A stretch of DNA of 17,093 nucleotides from an uncultured Clostridia bacterium (GTDB taxonomy: Bacteria > Bacillota > Clostridia > Oscillospirales > Oscillospiraceae), in contig CALERM010000120.1 of assembly GCA_937907715.1 (NCBI GenBank), positions 1 through 17,093 of the forward strand, read 5' to 3'. A program made the translations under genes and the position numbers. Below, one piece after another: positions 7,139 to 14,324 of the stretch; position 1 is the stretch's first letter; every line of letters begins with the position of its first letter. Under the pieces are notes generated by a model. The model was given only the letters and a program-made list of their open reading frames with translations. It made no database searches and was not told the origin of the DNA.

Positions 7139-8488
7139 ATGTCCGTTGTGACAAAAGCCATCGGTCTTGCCAAAAAGCTCAAGCACCGCTATCAGGATGA
7201 AATCCGCGCCCGCACGCCGGTATACTTAAGCCCCGTGCGCCGCATCGAGCGCGTCAGTCTTCCGCAGAGAGTCTGCGCGATGACCTTTGACGACGGTCCG
7301 TGCCGCCTGCCTGCAAACCCATCTGAGGACGGAAAGCCTCTGACGCTGTCGCTTCTGGAGTCTCTGGAGGCTTTCGGCGCGCGCGGCACATTTGATATTG
7401 TCGGCGACACCTCGGAAAATTACCCCGACAAGCCCGGAAAAGAAGGCTCCGCATCCTGGGGCGGCATCAAATACGACCACTATCCCGATATCCAGAAGGA
7501 CGCCGACGGCGGCGCGGTTCACTGCCCGGAGCTTGTCCGGCGCATTCTGGACGGCGGGCACGAAATCACCAGCCACACCTACCGCCACGTCCTCTACGGT
7601 CCGAAGCCGCTGGTCTACGGCGGCAGACAGCCGTTTGAAAATCTCGCCGCGGTTACGCAGGACCTCCGGCGGCTCGACGAGCTCATGCGCCGCGACTATG
7701 GCTATGAAATCAAACTCTCGCGCCCGCCGCACTATGTGGACCGCACAAAAGACGGCTTTACCAGCTACGACGCGCATGCGCTGCTCGGCTACCAGTATCT
7801 CGCGGCAAGCTTCGACGGCGCAGGCTGGCTGCCGCTGGCAAGCTTTGAGGCGGAAGTGGACGCGATGCTCGCCCCCATGGAGCGCGCGCTGGCGCAGAAC
7901 CCGGACTGCCTGTGCGGGCAGATCATCTTCCAGAAGGACGGGTATAATATGGCGCGGCGCTCGCCGGTTGCGCGGGCGCTTGCGAAGCAGCTGGCGCTTT
8001 TGCAGCAATACGGCTACCGCGTCGTGACCGTCTCGGAGCTGCTGTCCCTTTGCCCGTTTGCAGACCTCTCGCCCGAAAGCCCGGTGTTTGCGCCCGCGAA
8101 GGCGCTGCTGGACGCCGGCTGGTGCGTCTGCTATCGCGACAACACCGTCCGCCCGGAGCAGGTCTTAACCCGCGGGGAGCTGTGTATGTTCGCCTTCGGC
8201 TGGAAGACGGCGGCGCGGCGCATCGAGCTGGTCCAGACAAACACGCGCGTCTGCCGCGACGTTCCCTGCCGTCACCCTTACGCCGCCGCCATCGAGCTGG
8301 CGCTCGAGCGCGGGTGCATGCAGCAAACGGACGGGCGCTTTTTCCCGGACGAGCCGGTTTCCCCGGAGGATTTTTCCGGCTTCTGCCGCGCGCTGTTCGG
8401 GCAGGAAACGAACAGCTCCGCCGCTCCCATCACGCACGCGCAGGCAATCGAGCTTCTTGCCGCGTTTGCCGGGCGTGAATCGTTATAA
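7139..8488 (+). CDS. NodB-type polysaccharide deacetylase with SLH-like repeats
   Basis: 449 residues. The NodB deacetylase domain spans about 40-300. Motif 1 is TFDDGP (49-54), motif 2 SHTYRH (145-150, zinc ligands H146 and H150), motif 3 RPPHY (195-199) and motif 4 FDGAGW (225-230). At motif 5, where a catalytic His is usual, the protein reads IIFQKDG (262-268) with Q265. The distance between motifs 1 and 2 is longer than in minimal NodB, with an insertion at about 88-126. After residue 300 come two SLH-like segments (306-354 and 373-421) with a possible third fragment (431-445). No signal peptide is visible at the N-terminus, which is odd for an SLH protein. The RBS is AAAGGAG. The gene is the third of a four-gene unit. 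Activity is uncertain given Q265. Confidence 0.85.
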   Translation: MSVVTKAIGLAKKLKHRYQDEIRARTPVYLSPVRRIERVSLPQRVCAMTFDDGPCRLPANPSEDGKPLTLSLLESLEAFGARGTFDIVGDTSENYPDKPGKEGSASWGGIKYDHYPDIQKDADGGAVHCPELVRRILDGGHEITSHTYRHVLYGPKPLVYGGRQPFENLAAVTQDLRRLDELMRRDYGYEIKLSRPPHYVDRTKDGFTSYDAHALLGYQYLAASFDGAGWLPLASFEAEVDAMLAPMERALAQNPDCLCGQIIFQKDGYNMARRSPVARALAKQLALLQQYGYRVVTVSELLSLCPFADLSPESPVFAPAKALLDAGWCVCYRDNTVRPEQVLTRGELCMFAFGWKTAARRIELVQTNTRVCRDVPCRHPYAAAIELALERGCMQQTDGRFFPDEPVSPEDFSGFCRALFGQETNSSAAPITHAQAIELLAAFAGRESL

Positions 8489-8513
8489 AATCAAAAACAC
8501 AGGAGGCAGATCC

Positions 8514-9113
8514 ATGAATCTTGAAACCGCTGTCAAAAATCTGACCGCCCACGGCTTTTCTGTGCGCGTCTTCCGGACCGCGCAGGAGGCGGCAAACGCC
8601 ATTTCGCAGGAGCTTTCCGGCAAAACCATCGGCTTCGGCGGCAGCATCACGCTCGATCAGATGCAGCTTTTTGAAATGCTGCAAAAAAACAATACCGTCT
8701 ACTGGCACTGGAAGCAGGCGCCGGCACAGGCGCGGGAAAACGCCCGCAGCGCGCAGGTCTACCTGACCTCGGCAAACGCCGTCTCGGAAACCGGCGAGAT
8801 TGTCAACATCGACGGCACCGGAAACCGCGTCGCCGCCATGCTTTATGGACATGAGACGCTCTACATTGTCGCGGGCGTCAACAAGCTCATGCCCGATCTC
8901 GCCTCCGCGATGAACCGCGCGAGAAACATCGCCGCGCCTCTGAACGCCCGCCGCCTGCAGCGCAAAACGCCCTGCGCGCTGGCCGATCCCATGCGCTGTC
9001 ATGACTGCAACAGCCCCGAGCGCATCTGCCGCGGCTTTGTGACGCTGGCGCGTCCGATGGGCGGCATCGGGCAGACGCACGTCATTCTGATTGAAGAATC
9101 GCTCGGCTACTAA
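8514..9113 (+). CDS. LUD-domain (LutC/YkgG-like) protein
   Basis: 199 residues of the LUD (lactate utilisation, DUF162) superfamily, with GFGGSITL (40-47), NIDGTGNRVAAM (98-109) and IVAGVNKL (118-125). The C-terminal part has four cysteines: C154, C162, C165 and C172 (TPC, then CHDC, then ERIC), a pattern known from clostridial LUD proteins that may bind a metal or Fe-S cluster. No lutA or lutB partner lies nearby, so a lactate oxidation role is not supported by context. The start at 8514 has AGGAGG 7 bases upstream and follows the deacetylase stop by 25 bases. The family is clear; the function in this operon is unknown. Confidence 0.9.
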   Translation: MNLETAVKNLTAHGFSVRVFRTAQEAANAISQELSGKTIGFGGSITLDQMQLFEMLQKNNTVYWHWKQAPAQARENARSAQVYLTSANAVSETGEIVNIDGTGNRVAAMLYGHETLYIVAGVNKLMPDLASAMNRARNIAAPLNARRLQRKTPCALADPMRCHDCNSPERICRGFVTLARPMGGIGQTHVILIEESLGY

Positions 9114-9120
9114 CATGCAG

Positions 9121-9156
9121 AATGTGCGCTTTCGCAATGCGAAAGCGCACATTTTT
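9121..9156 (+). terminator. Terminator of the ATP-grasp/PHP/NodB/LUD operon
   Basis: A perfect 15-bp stem AATGTGCGCTTTCGC (9121-9135) / GCGAAAGCGCACATT (9139-9153) with a 3-base loop, then TTT. It begins 7 bases after the LUD stop. It also abuts the stop of the convergent exonuclease gene at 9155, but the minus-strand side lacks a T-run. Confidence 0.88.
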
Positions 9157-10144
9157 ATTGCGGTATCTGTTTTTCTGCTCCTGTCTTTTTCGCCCGCGAT
9201 CTTCCCGCGCGCCGGCGACGGCGATGGGGCGGCTTTTCACTCACGCGGCGGTAGCTCTCCGCTGCCTCGCTGTCCGGACTGTAGACCAGCCGGTTGGCGC
9301 GAAGCGTCCCGTCCGGGTCCTCCGCGAGGCGCACGCGCACGAGAAATTCCCCATCCTGCCCGCACGCCGCCATTGCCATAAAGCGCTTGCCGGGCTGGGG
9401 ATACCACTTGCCGCAGGTCATTGCCCCGCCGCAGACGGGGCAGACGTTTTCCTCCTGCGCCATTGCCGCAAGCGCCTGGGGCTTATCGGCATAGCCGTGG
9501 CTCACATGGCGGGCAAGGCAGCCCGGAAGCTCCGCGCCGTGAAAGCCGTTCTCATGCTCCTTTGCCGCCTTCTCATAGGCGGCGATGCCCTCGCCGAGGC
9601 GAAGTCTGCTGCAAATAAGCGCCGTGTGATAGGCGTCTCCGAGCGCGTCGTGGGCAGGTCTCGTCGGCTCGATACCCATGATCTGCATTGCCGAGCCCAG
9701 CGCCTTCTGCGCGCTCGAGCCGTCGGTCTGGGCGTTGAAAATCAGCTGCGCGTTATACCATTTATCGACCCACGCCGTGTCCATGCCGTAAAGCGTGAGA
9801 TTTTCCTTCAGAATCACAATGTCGTCGAAGCCCCAGGTCAGAAAGGTGCTGTCTTCGCCGCACCAGTCGCGAAACGCCTGCATTGCCTCCGGAAAGGGCT
9901 TTCCCTGCTCCTTGAGAATTGCGTCCCTGATGCCGGTCAGACTTGCGACCTTACGGTTCATTTTCTTATAATACGCCGGGCGGATCAGCATCTGAAATTC
10001 ATCTGCAACCGTCCCCTCGAAGGGCATGCGGACGGCGCCGATCTGGACAATTTCTCCGCGAATCGGACTGGGCAGGACCTTCTTTGCGCTGTAAGAGCCT
10101 GGCCATGGCTGATTCCATTCCAGATCCAAAACGATGTACTGCAT
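9155..10144 (-). CDS. DEDDh 3'-5' exonuclease with zinc ribbon and basic tail
   Basis: 329 residues. The exonuclease fold (about 1-185) shows D7 and E9 in VLDLEWNQ, acidic residues in WGFDD (104-108), and H165 with D170 in AHDALGDA. This is the DEDDh pattern of DNA polymerase III epsilon, RNase T and KapD-like nucleases that degrade DNA or RNA from 3' ends with two metal ions. After a linker there is a likely zinc ribbon with C235, C238, C244 and C261 (CPVCGG, MTCG, AAC). The C-terminus has a basic stretch at about 307-320, which may bind nucleic acid. I chose the ATG at 10144 because AAGGAG precedes it; the farther in-frame ATG at 10225 lies upstream of the promoter. DNA versus RNA as substrate is undecided. 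Confidence 0.88.
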   Translation of the reverse strand: MQYIVLDLEWNQPWPGSYSAKKVLPSPIRGEIVQIGAVRMPFEGTVADEFQMLIRPAYYKKMNRKVASLTGIRDAILKEQGKPFPEAMQAFRDWCGEDSTFLTWGFDDIVILKENLTLYGMDTAWVDKWYNAQLIFNAQTDGSSAQKALGSAMQIMGIEPTRPAHDALGDAYHTALICSRLRLGEGIAAYEKAAKEHENGFHGAELPGCLARHVSHGYADKPQALAAMAQEENVCPVCGGAMTCGKWYPQPGKRFMAMAACGQDGEFLVRVRLAEDPDGTLRANRLVYSPDSEAAESYRRVSEKPPHRRRRRAGRSRAKKTGAEKQIPQ

Positions 10145-10185
10145 ACGCTTCTCCTTTGTCTTATGTTCCGGATGCTCTACCTGAT

Positions 10186-10214
10186 ATCGTATCACAAAAC
10201 TTGTCATATGTAAA
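10186..10214 (-). promoter_or_regulatory. Exonuclease promoter
   Basis: Minus strand: -35 TTTACA (10209-10214), a 17-base spacer, -10 TACGAT (10186-10191), with a leader of about 35 bases to the start at 10144. In the rest of the divergent gap (10145-10317) I see no convincing plus-strand promoter for the amidase gene. Confidence 0.6.
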
Positions 10215-10317
10215 CAGCTTTCCAAGCACCCGGCATTCTGTCACCCTTCTGCCCTGCGCCGCATAGCATAAAAGACCGGCGCACACGCACCGGAAGCTCA
10301 GGAAAGGCGGTTATCCC

Positions 10318-11055
10318 ATGCCCTTTTTGTTTCTCAGCCCCTCCACACAGGAGTTTAACCCCTACATCACCGAAGGAAACGAAGAATACTGGATGAATCT
10401 GCTTGCCGACCGGATGGAGCCGTATCTGCACGCAAGCGGCGTCAACACCGTCCGGAATGACCCCGCTGCCGGCGCCGCGGGCGCAATCCGCCTGTCGAAT
10501 CAGGGCGACTATGACTTCCATCTCGCGCTCCACTCCAACGCTTCGCCTGAGGCGCTCGCCGGGCAGCAGCGCGGCGTGGACTTCTACTATTACCCGGCAA
10601 GCACCGCCGGACTTCGCATGGCAAACATCCTTGTCGACAATATCAAGCCCATTTATCCGCTGCCCGAGCGCGTGCAGGCGAGACCTACTACTGCCATCGG
10701 CGAGGTCCGCCGAACGAAAGCGCCGTCCGTGCTGGCAGAACTCGGCTACCACGACAACACGGACGACGCAAACTGGCTGACCGGAAATCTCGATGAAATC
10801 GCGCAGGCGTTGTCCCTCGGCGTAACGGAGTACTTCGGGCTTCCGTTTCTCATTCCGGGGCAGCTTCGGGACGCTGTCGTCCGGACGGACGGGAGTCGTC
10901 TCAACCTGCGTGCGCTTCCGTCCACGGAAGGACCGGTTCTCGCACAGATGCCGGACGGCGCGCCGGTCCGGATTCTGGCGCAGTATGACGAGTGGTACTC
11001 GGTCTTTTACGATGGACTCTACGGCTTCGCACAGAGCCGGTACATCGCGGAATAA
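10318..11055 (+). CDS. N-acetylmuramoyl-L-alanine amidase_3-like protein with SH3b domain
   Basis: 245 residues. The amidase_3 fold (about 1-178) would cut the bond between muramic acid and the stem peptide. Zinc-site residues seen are E22/E23 in GNEEYW, H72 in LHSNA, and the catalytic-type E141 in AELGYHDN. The usual first ligand, the His of a DPGHGG motif, is absent: the N-terminus reads FLSPSTQE instead, with no His before residue 38. An SH3b-like wall-binding domain follows (about 185-243: LNLRALPS, VRILAQYDEWYSVFY, GFAQSRYI). No signal peptide is seen, so export would need another route. The RBS AGGAAAGG is upstream of the ATG. Similar SPSTQE-type proteins are familiar from Clostridia, but their biochemistry is unclear to me. 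Confidence 0.85.
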   Translation: MPFLFLSPSTQEFNPYITEGNEEYWMNLLADRMEPYLHASGVNTVRNDPAAGAAGAIRLSNQGDYDFHLALHSNASPEALAGQQRGVDFYYYPASTAGLRMANILVDNIKPIYPLPERVQARPTTAIGEVRRTKAPSVLAELGYHDNTDDANWLTGNLDEIAQALSLGVTEYFGLPFLIPGQLRDAVVRTDGSRLNLRALPSTEGPVLAQMPDGAPVRILAQYDEWYSVFYDGLYGFAQSRYIAE

Positions 11056-11065
11056 TCCGCGCCCT

Positions 11066-11671
11066 TCAGCCCTCTTTTCCGAGCCGCCGCGTTTCAATGT
11101 CGCCTTCCGCCCAGCCCCGGTCCTTTCCGCAGACCGGGCAGACGCGGAAGGCTTCCTTCGCCAGCAGCACAAACCCGCAGTTGAGGCACCGCCAGACAAT
11201 CGGGCGCTCCTTGCGGTACAGCCGTTCGGTCTGCATCTGGTTGTAGCTTTCCAGAAACACATCCCGGTGCATCGCCTCGATGCGCGCGATATTCTCCCAG
11301 AGCGCCGCCGCGTCCGCATATCCCTCCTCGCGCGCCGTTTTCGCAAACGACGGATAGACGTGCGCGGCTTCCTCGTTTTCGCCCTTCGCCGCCTCCAGAA
11401 GATTTTCCATCGTCACGCCGAGCGTATAGGGATAGCCCGCGGAAAGCTCGATGTTCTCGATCGGCTGGCGTCCGTATTTCTGAAGCTTCTCCAGAAACTC
11501 CTGCGCATGCGCCTGTTCGTTTCCGGCTGTCTGCTCGAAAAGCCGCGCCAAATATTCAAAGCCCTCTTTTCTCGCCTGTTGGGCATACTGCGTATAGCGC
11601 TGGCGCGCCTGGCTCTCGCCTGCAAACGAGCGCGCCAGATTCTGACAGGTCTGTGTCTGCATGAAATCCAT
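11066..11671 (-). CDS. rbr: Rubrerythrin
   Basis: 201 residues. A cytoplasmic non-haem di-iron peroxidase that reduces hydrogen peroxide using electrons from rubredoxin or NADH-linked reductases. The four-helix ferritin-like part has E19 in GES, E52 and H55 in NEQAH, E98 and E101 in GENEE, and E132 with H135 in IEAMH. The C-terminal rubredoxin-like knuckles C162-C165 (CLNC) and C178-C181 (CPVC) bind one iron. The length is that of classical rubrerythrin. The start has GGGAGAG 6 bases upstream. It is a single gene, divergent from the zinc importer and convergent with the amidase, with only 10 bases between their stops and no visible terminator. Confidence 0.95.
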   Translation of the reverse strand: MDFMQTQTCQNLARSFAGESQARQRYTQYAQQARKEGFEYLARLFEQTAGNEQAHAQEFLEKLQKYGRQPIENIELSAGYPYTLGVTMENLLEAAKGENEEAAHVYPSFAKTAREEGYADAAALWENIARIEAMHRDVFLESYNQMQTERLYRKERPIVWRCLNCGFVLLAKEAFRVCPVCGKDRGWAEGDIETRRLGKEG

Positions 11672-11745
11672 AAAAGTCTCTCCCTTTGCAAAATTTTCAT
11701 GCAGTTAGGATTTGCAGAAAACCGCCGCTTATTCTGCCCACAGGC

Positions 11746-11774
11746 TTGACAGGTTTTGTATAATGAAAGATAGA
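11746..11774 (+). promoter_or_regulatory. Putative znu operon promoter region
   Basis: The gap 11672-11812 holds a perfect TATAAT (11759-11764) and a perfect TTGACA (11746-11751), but only 7 bases apart. TATAAT could pair with a weak CCCACA at 11737, and TTGACA with a weak GATAGA at 11769. Two overlapping promoters are possible. I see no good Zur, AdcR or Fur palindrome and only a very weak minus-strand promoter for rubrerythrin. Confidence 0.45.
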
Positions 11775-11812
11775 GCTGTTTTGCTCCGAATTTATGTGCT
11801 TTGAGGATTTTT

Positions 11813-12673
11813 ATGAACAGAAGAATGATCGCGCTGCTGCTTGCGGCGCTTCTCCTCGTCTGCCTTCCGGGCTGCGCAAAAAAAGAGCAACCGGAAGGCA
11901 ATCCGAAGACGGACCTGCTTGCCACCACGCAGCCGGTCTATCAGCTTACCTGCGCGCTCACCGATGGGACAGGTCTTTCCGTGGGGCTTCTCATCTCCGA
12001 GCCCGTCTCGTGTCTGCACGACTACACGCTGACCGTCTCCCAGATGGAACTGATCGAGCAGTCCGGTCTCGTGCTGGAAAGCGGTCTGGGGCTGGAGGAC
12101 TTCATGGAGGACGTGCTGCGCGGGAAAACACGCATCGACATCTCGCATGGTCTCGATACGCTTCCCGGAGAAGACGGCGCGGACCCGCACTGGTGGCTGG
12201 ACCCCATGCGCTTTGTGCAGGCGGCAGAGCTTGCCGCGCAGGAACTGGGCACGCAGTATCCGGAGTTTGCCGACCAGATTTCCGAAAACCTCGCCGCGTT
12301 CTGTGAAAAGCTCTCGGAACTGCAGGATTACGGCGAACAGGCGCTTACCAGTCTTTCCTGCCGCCAGCTCGTCACGTTCCACGACGGCTTTTCCTATTTT
12401 GCAGACGCCTTTTCTCTGACGATTGCCGCTGCCATGGAGGTCGAGTCCGGCAGCGAGCCGTCGGCAAAGGATCTGGAGGCGATCATCGCCATCGTCGAAG
12501 AAAACCGCATTCCTGCCGTCTTTACAGAGACCAACGGCGAAACGGGCGCGGCGGAAGTCGTGGCAAACGAAGCCGGCTGCGCGGTTCGGACGCTCGACAT
12601 GGCAATCAGCAATAGCGACTATTTTGCGGCAATGCGGGAAAATATCGACATCGTAAAGGAAGCGCTCGGATGA
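11813..12673 (+). CDS. znuA: Zinc/manganese ABC transporter substrate-binding lipoprotein
   Basis: 286 residues. Captures the metal outside the membrane and delivers it to the ZnuB permease. The N-terminus is a lipoprotein signal: hydrophobic 5-18, then lipobox LPGC (18-21) with C21 as the lipidated residue. The cluster-9 binding protein fold shows H69 in CLHDYTLT, H126 in DPHWWLDP and H190 in FHDGFSYF, with E239 and D262 in the second lobe. Three His ligands favour zinc over manganese. The His-rich loop of many ZnuA proteins is missing. The ATG at 11813 has GAGGA upstream; an in-frame TTG at 11801 is less likely. The stop overlaps the ATPase start by 4 bases (ATGA). Confidence 0.92.
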   Translation: MNRRMIALLLAALLLVCLPGCAKKEQPEGNPKTDLLATTQPVYQLTCALTDGTGLSVGLLISEPVSCLHDYTLTVSQMELIEQSGLVLESGLGLEDFMEDVLRGKTRIDISHGLDTLPGEDGADPHWWLDPMRFVQAAELAAQELGTQYPEFADQISENLAAFCEKLSELQDYGEQALTSLSCRQLVTFHDGFSYFADAFSLTIAAAMEVESGSEPSAKDLEAIIAIVEENRIPAVFTETNGETGAAEVVANEAGCAVRTLDMAISNSDYFAAMRENIDIVKEALG

Positions 12674-13422
12674 TCAACAGACACACAGGAACCGGCGGCT
12701 GCGAAAACGCCTGCTGCCTCAAAATCGAACACCTGTCGGTGAAAATCGGAACCGATGTGATTCTCGACGACATCAATCTGCACATGCACTGCGGGCAGAT
12801 TGTCGCGCTGATCGGTCCGAACGGCGCGGGAAAATCGACGCTCATCCGCTCGATTCTCGGACAGCGGACGTACGAAGGCAAAATCGCCTTCCATTCCGCC
12901 GACGGCAAGCAGACAAAGCTTCGCATCGGCTACGTGCCGCAGAGCCCAGCCTTTGACCCGGCAGACCCCATTTCGGTCCTCGATCTTTTCACCTGCTGCA
13001 TCAGCCGCCGCCCCGCCTTTCTGCGCGCGGGAAAGGCGCTGCGCGAGCGGGTGCAGACGTGTCTGGCGCGGGTGCATGGCGAGAGCCTGATCGGCAAGCG
13101 CGTCGGCACGCTCTCGGGCGGCGAGCTGCAGCGGGTGCTGCTTGCCCTGGCGTTAGAGCCGATGCCCAACATGCTCATTCTCGACGAGCCGCTTTCCGGC
13201 GTAGACGTCGAGGGCATGGAGCTTCTGATGGACATGCTCGACGAAATCCGCAAAACCTACGATCTTTCCATTCTCATGACGACCCACGATTTTTCGATGC
13301 TGCCGCGCTACGCCGACCGGGTCGTTCTGCTGCGCGAGAAAATTCTCTGCAAGGGAACGCCGCTGGAGGTCCTGAACTCGGACGAATTCGCGCAGGCATT
13401 CCATCTGGGAGGTGCGAAATGA
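12670..13422 (+). CDS. znuC: Zinc/manganese ABC transporter ATP-binding protein
   Basis: 250 residues, the ATPase that drives the importer. Walker A GPNGAGKST (49-57), Q-loop Q91 in VPQSPAFD, signature LSGGELQRV (148-156), Walker B LILDEP (169-174) and switch H206 in TTHDFS are all intact. A short N-terminal extension of about 15 residues before the ABC fold carries C11, C15 and C16. It is preceded by AAGGAAG and overlaps znuA and znuB by 4 bases at each end, so the three genes are translationally coupled. Confidence 0.94.
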   Translation: MINRHTGTGGCENACCLKIEHLSVKIGTDVILDDINLHMHCGQIVALIGPNGAGKSTLIRSILGQRTYEGKIAFHSADGKQTKLRIGYVPQSPAFDPADPISVLDLFTCCISRRPAFLRAGKALRERVQTCLARVHGESLIGKRVGTLSGGELQRVLLALALEPMPNMLILDEPLSGVDVEGMELLMDMLDEIRKTYDLSILMTTHDFSMLPRYADRVVLLREKILCKGTPLEVLNSDEFAQAFHLGGAK

Positions 13423-14258
13423 GCATCTGGTACGCGCTGTGCGACGCGACGCACCTGGAATTTCTCCGCATGACGTTCATGAAGAACGCGCTGCTGGCGG
13501 TTTTCATCATGGCGCCGCTGTTTGGGCTGCTTTCCACCATGATCGTCACCGGACGCATGAGCTTTTTCTCCGACGCGCTCGGTCACTCGGGCTTTACAGG
13601 CATTGCCATCGGCGTACTGTGCGGCTCCATGCAGCCGACCGTCTGGGCGGTGGCGCTGGCGGCGGCGTTCGCGCTGCTATTCTCGTTTGTACGCAGCCGC
13701 TCGCGCCAGTCGGCAGACACGATCATCGGCGTCTTTTCCTCCACGGCGGTCGCCCTCGGCATTTTCATCGCAACGCTCGGCGGAAACAGCTTCACAAAAT
13801 TCAACCGCTACCTCATTGGAGACATTCTCTCCGTCACACCGGGCGAAATCGGAAGACTCGCGCTCGTCCTGCTGGGCGTGCTGCTTCTGTGGATTTTTGC
13901 GGCAAACCGGCTGTTTCTGACGGCGGTGCATCCGCAGCTTGCCTCCTCGCGCGGCATTCCGACGGAAAAAACGCAGACGCTCTTTACGGTCTGCATCGCC
14001 GTCGTCGTCACGCTCGCGATGAGCTGGGTGGGCTTGATGGTCATCAACTCCCTTCTCGTCCTGCCCGCCGCATCGTCCCGGAACCTCGCGCGGAATCTGC
14101 GCGAGTATCATCTGTTTTCCGTACTCGGCGCGTTTGTATGCGCCATGCTCGGGCTTGTCACCGCGTATTACCTCGGCTGCTCCGCCGGCGCGACAATTGC
14201 GCTGTATCTGGCGCTCTACTTCACCGTCACCTTCTTCTTCCGCGGCAGACGCCAGTGA
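13419..14258 (+). CDS. znuB: Zinc/manganese ABC transporter permease
   Basis: 279 residues, an ABC-3 family inner-membrane permease. Hydrophobic segments run through most of the length (about 22-43, 55-71, 73-91, 99-120, 137-161, 178-206, 213-234, 236-275). Family motifs are FFSDALGHSGFTGIAIG (49-65) and LLVLPAASSRNLARN (about 212-226), the latter contacting the ATPase. GGGAGG lies before the ATG, which overlaps the znuC stop. It is the last gene of the unit, followed by a strong terminator. A dedicated zur regulator is not in the window. Confidence 0.93.
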   Translation: MSIWYALCDATHLEFLRMTFMKNALLAVFIMAPLFGLLSTMIVTGRMSFFSDALGHSGFTGIAIGVLCGSMQPTVWAVALAAAFALLFSFVRSRSRQSADTIIGVFSSTAVALGIFIATLGGNSFTKFNRYLIGDILSVTPGEIGRLALVLLGVLLLWIFAANRLFLTAVHPQLASSRGIPTEKTQTLFTVCIAVVVTLAMSWVGLMVINSLLVLPAASSRNLARNLREYHLFSVLGAFVCAMLGLVTAYYLGCSAGATIALYLALYFTVTFFFRGRRQ

Positions 14259-14271
14259 ATCCATATATGCG

Positions 14272-14308
14272 AAGGACCCGGAAAGCTCTGCTTTCCGGGT
14301 CCTTTTTC
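14272..14308 (+). terminator. znu operon terminator
   Basis: A perfect 15-bp stem AAGGACCCGGAAAGC (14272-14286) / GCTTTCCGGGTCCTT (14290-14304) with loop TCT, then TTTT. It lies between znuB and the convergent large gene. The minus side lacks an adjacent long T-run. Confidence 0.88.
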
Positions 14309-14324
14309 GTTTGCCTGTTTTGAT

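Noticed and set aside
9122..10213. A 363-codon plus-strand frame over the exonuclease gene
   Set aside because: It overlaps the operon terminator and is antisense to a protein with an intact DEDDh motif set; no RBS or domain.
10204..11346. A 380-codon minus-strand frame over the amidase
   Set aside because: Antisense to an amidase_3/SH3b gene and overlapping rubrerythrin in another frame; composition is arginine-rich and featureless.
11746..11775. Possible Fur/PerR/Zur box near rubrerythrin and znuA
   Set aside because: Only scattered half-site resemblance around TATAATGAAAGATA; no proper inverted repeat of the known consensus forms.
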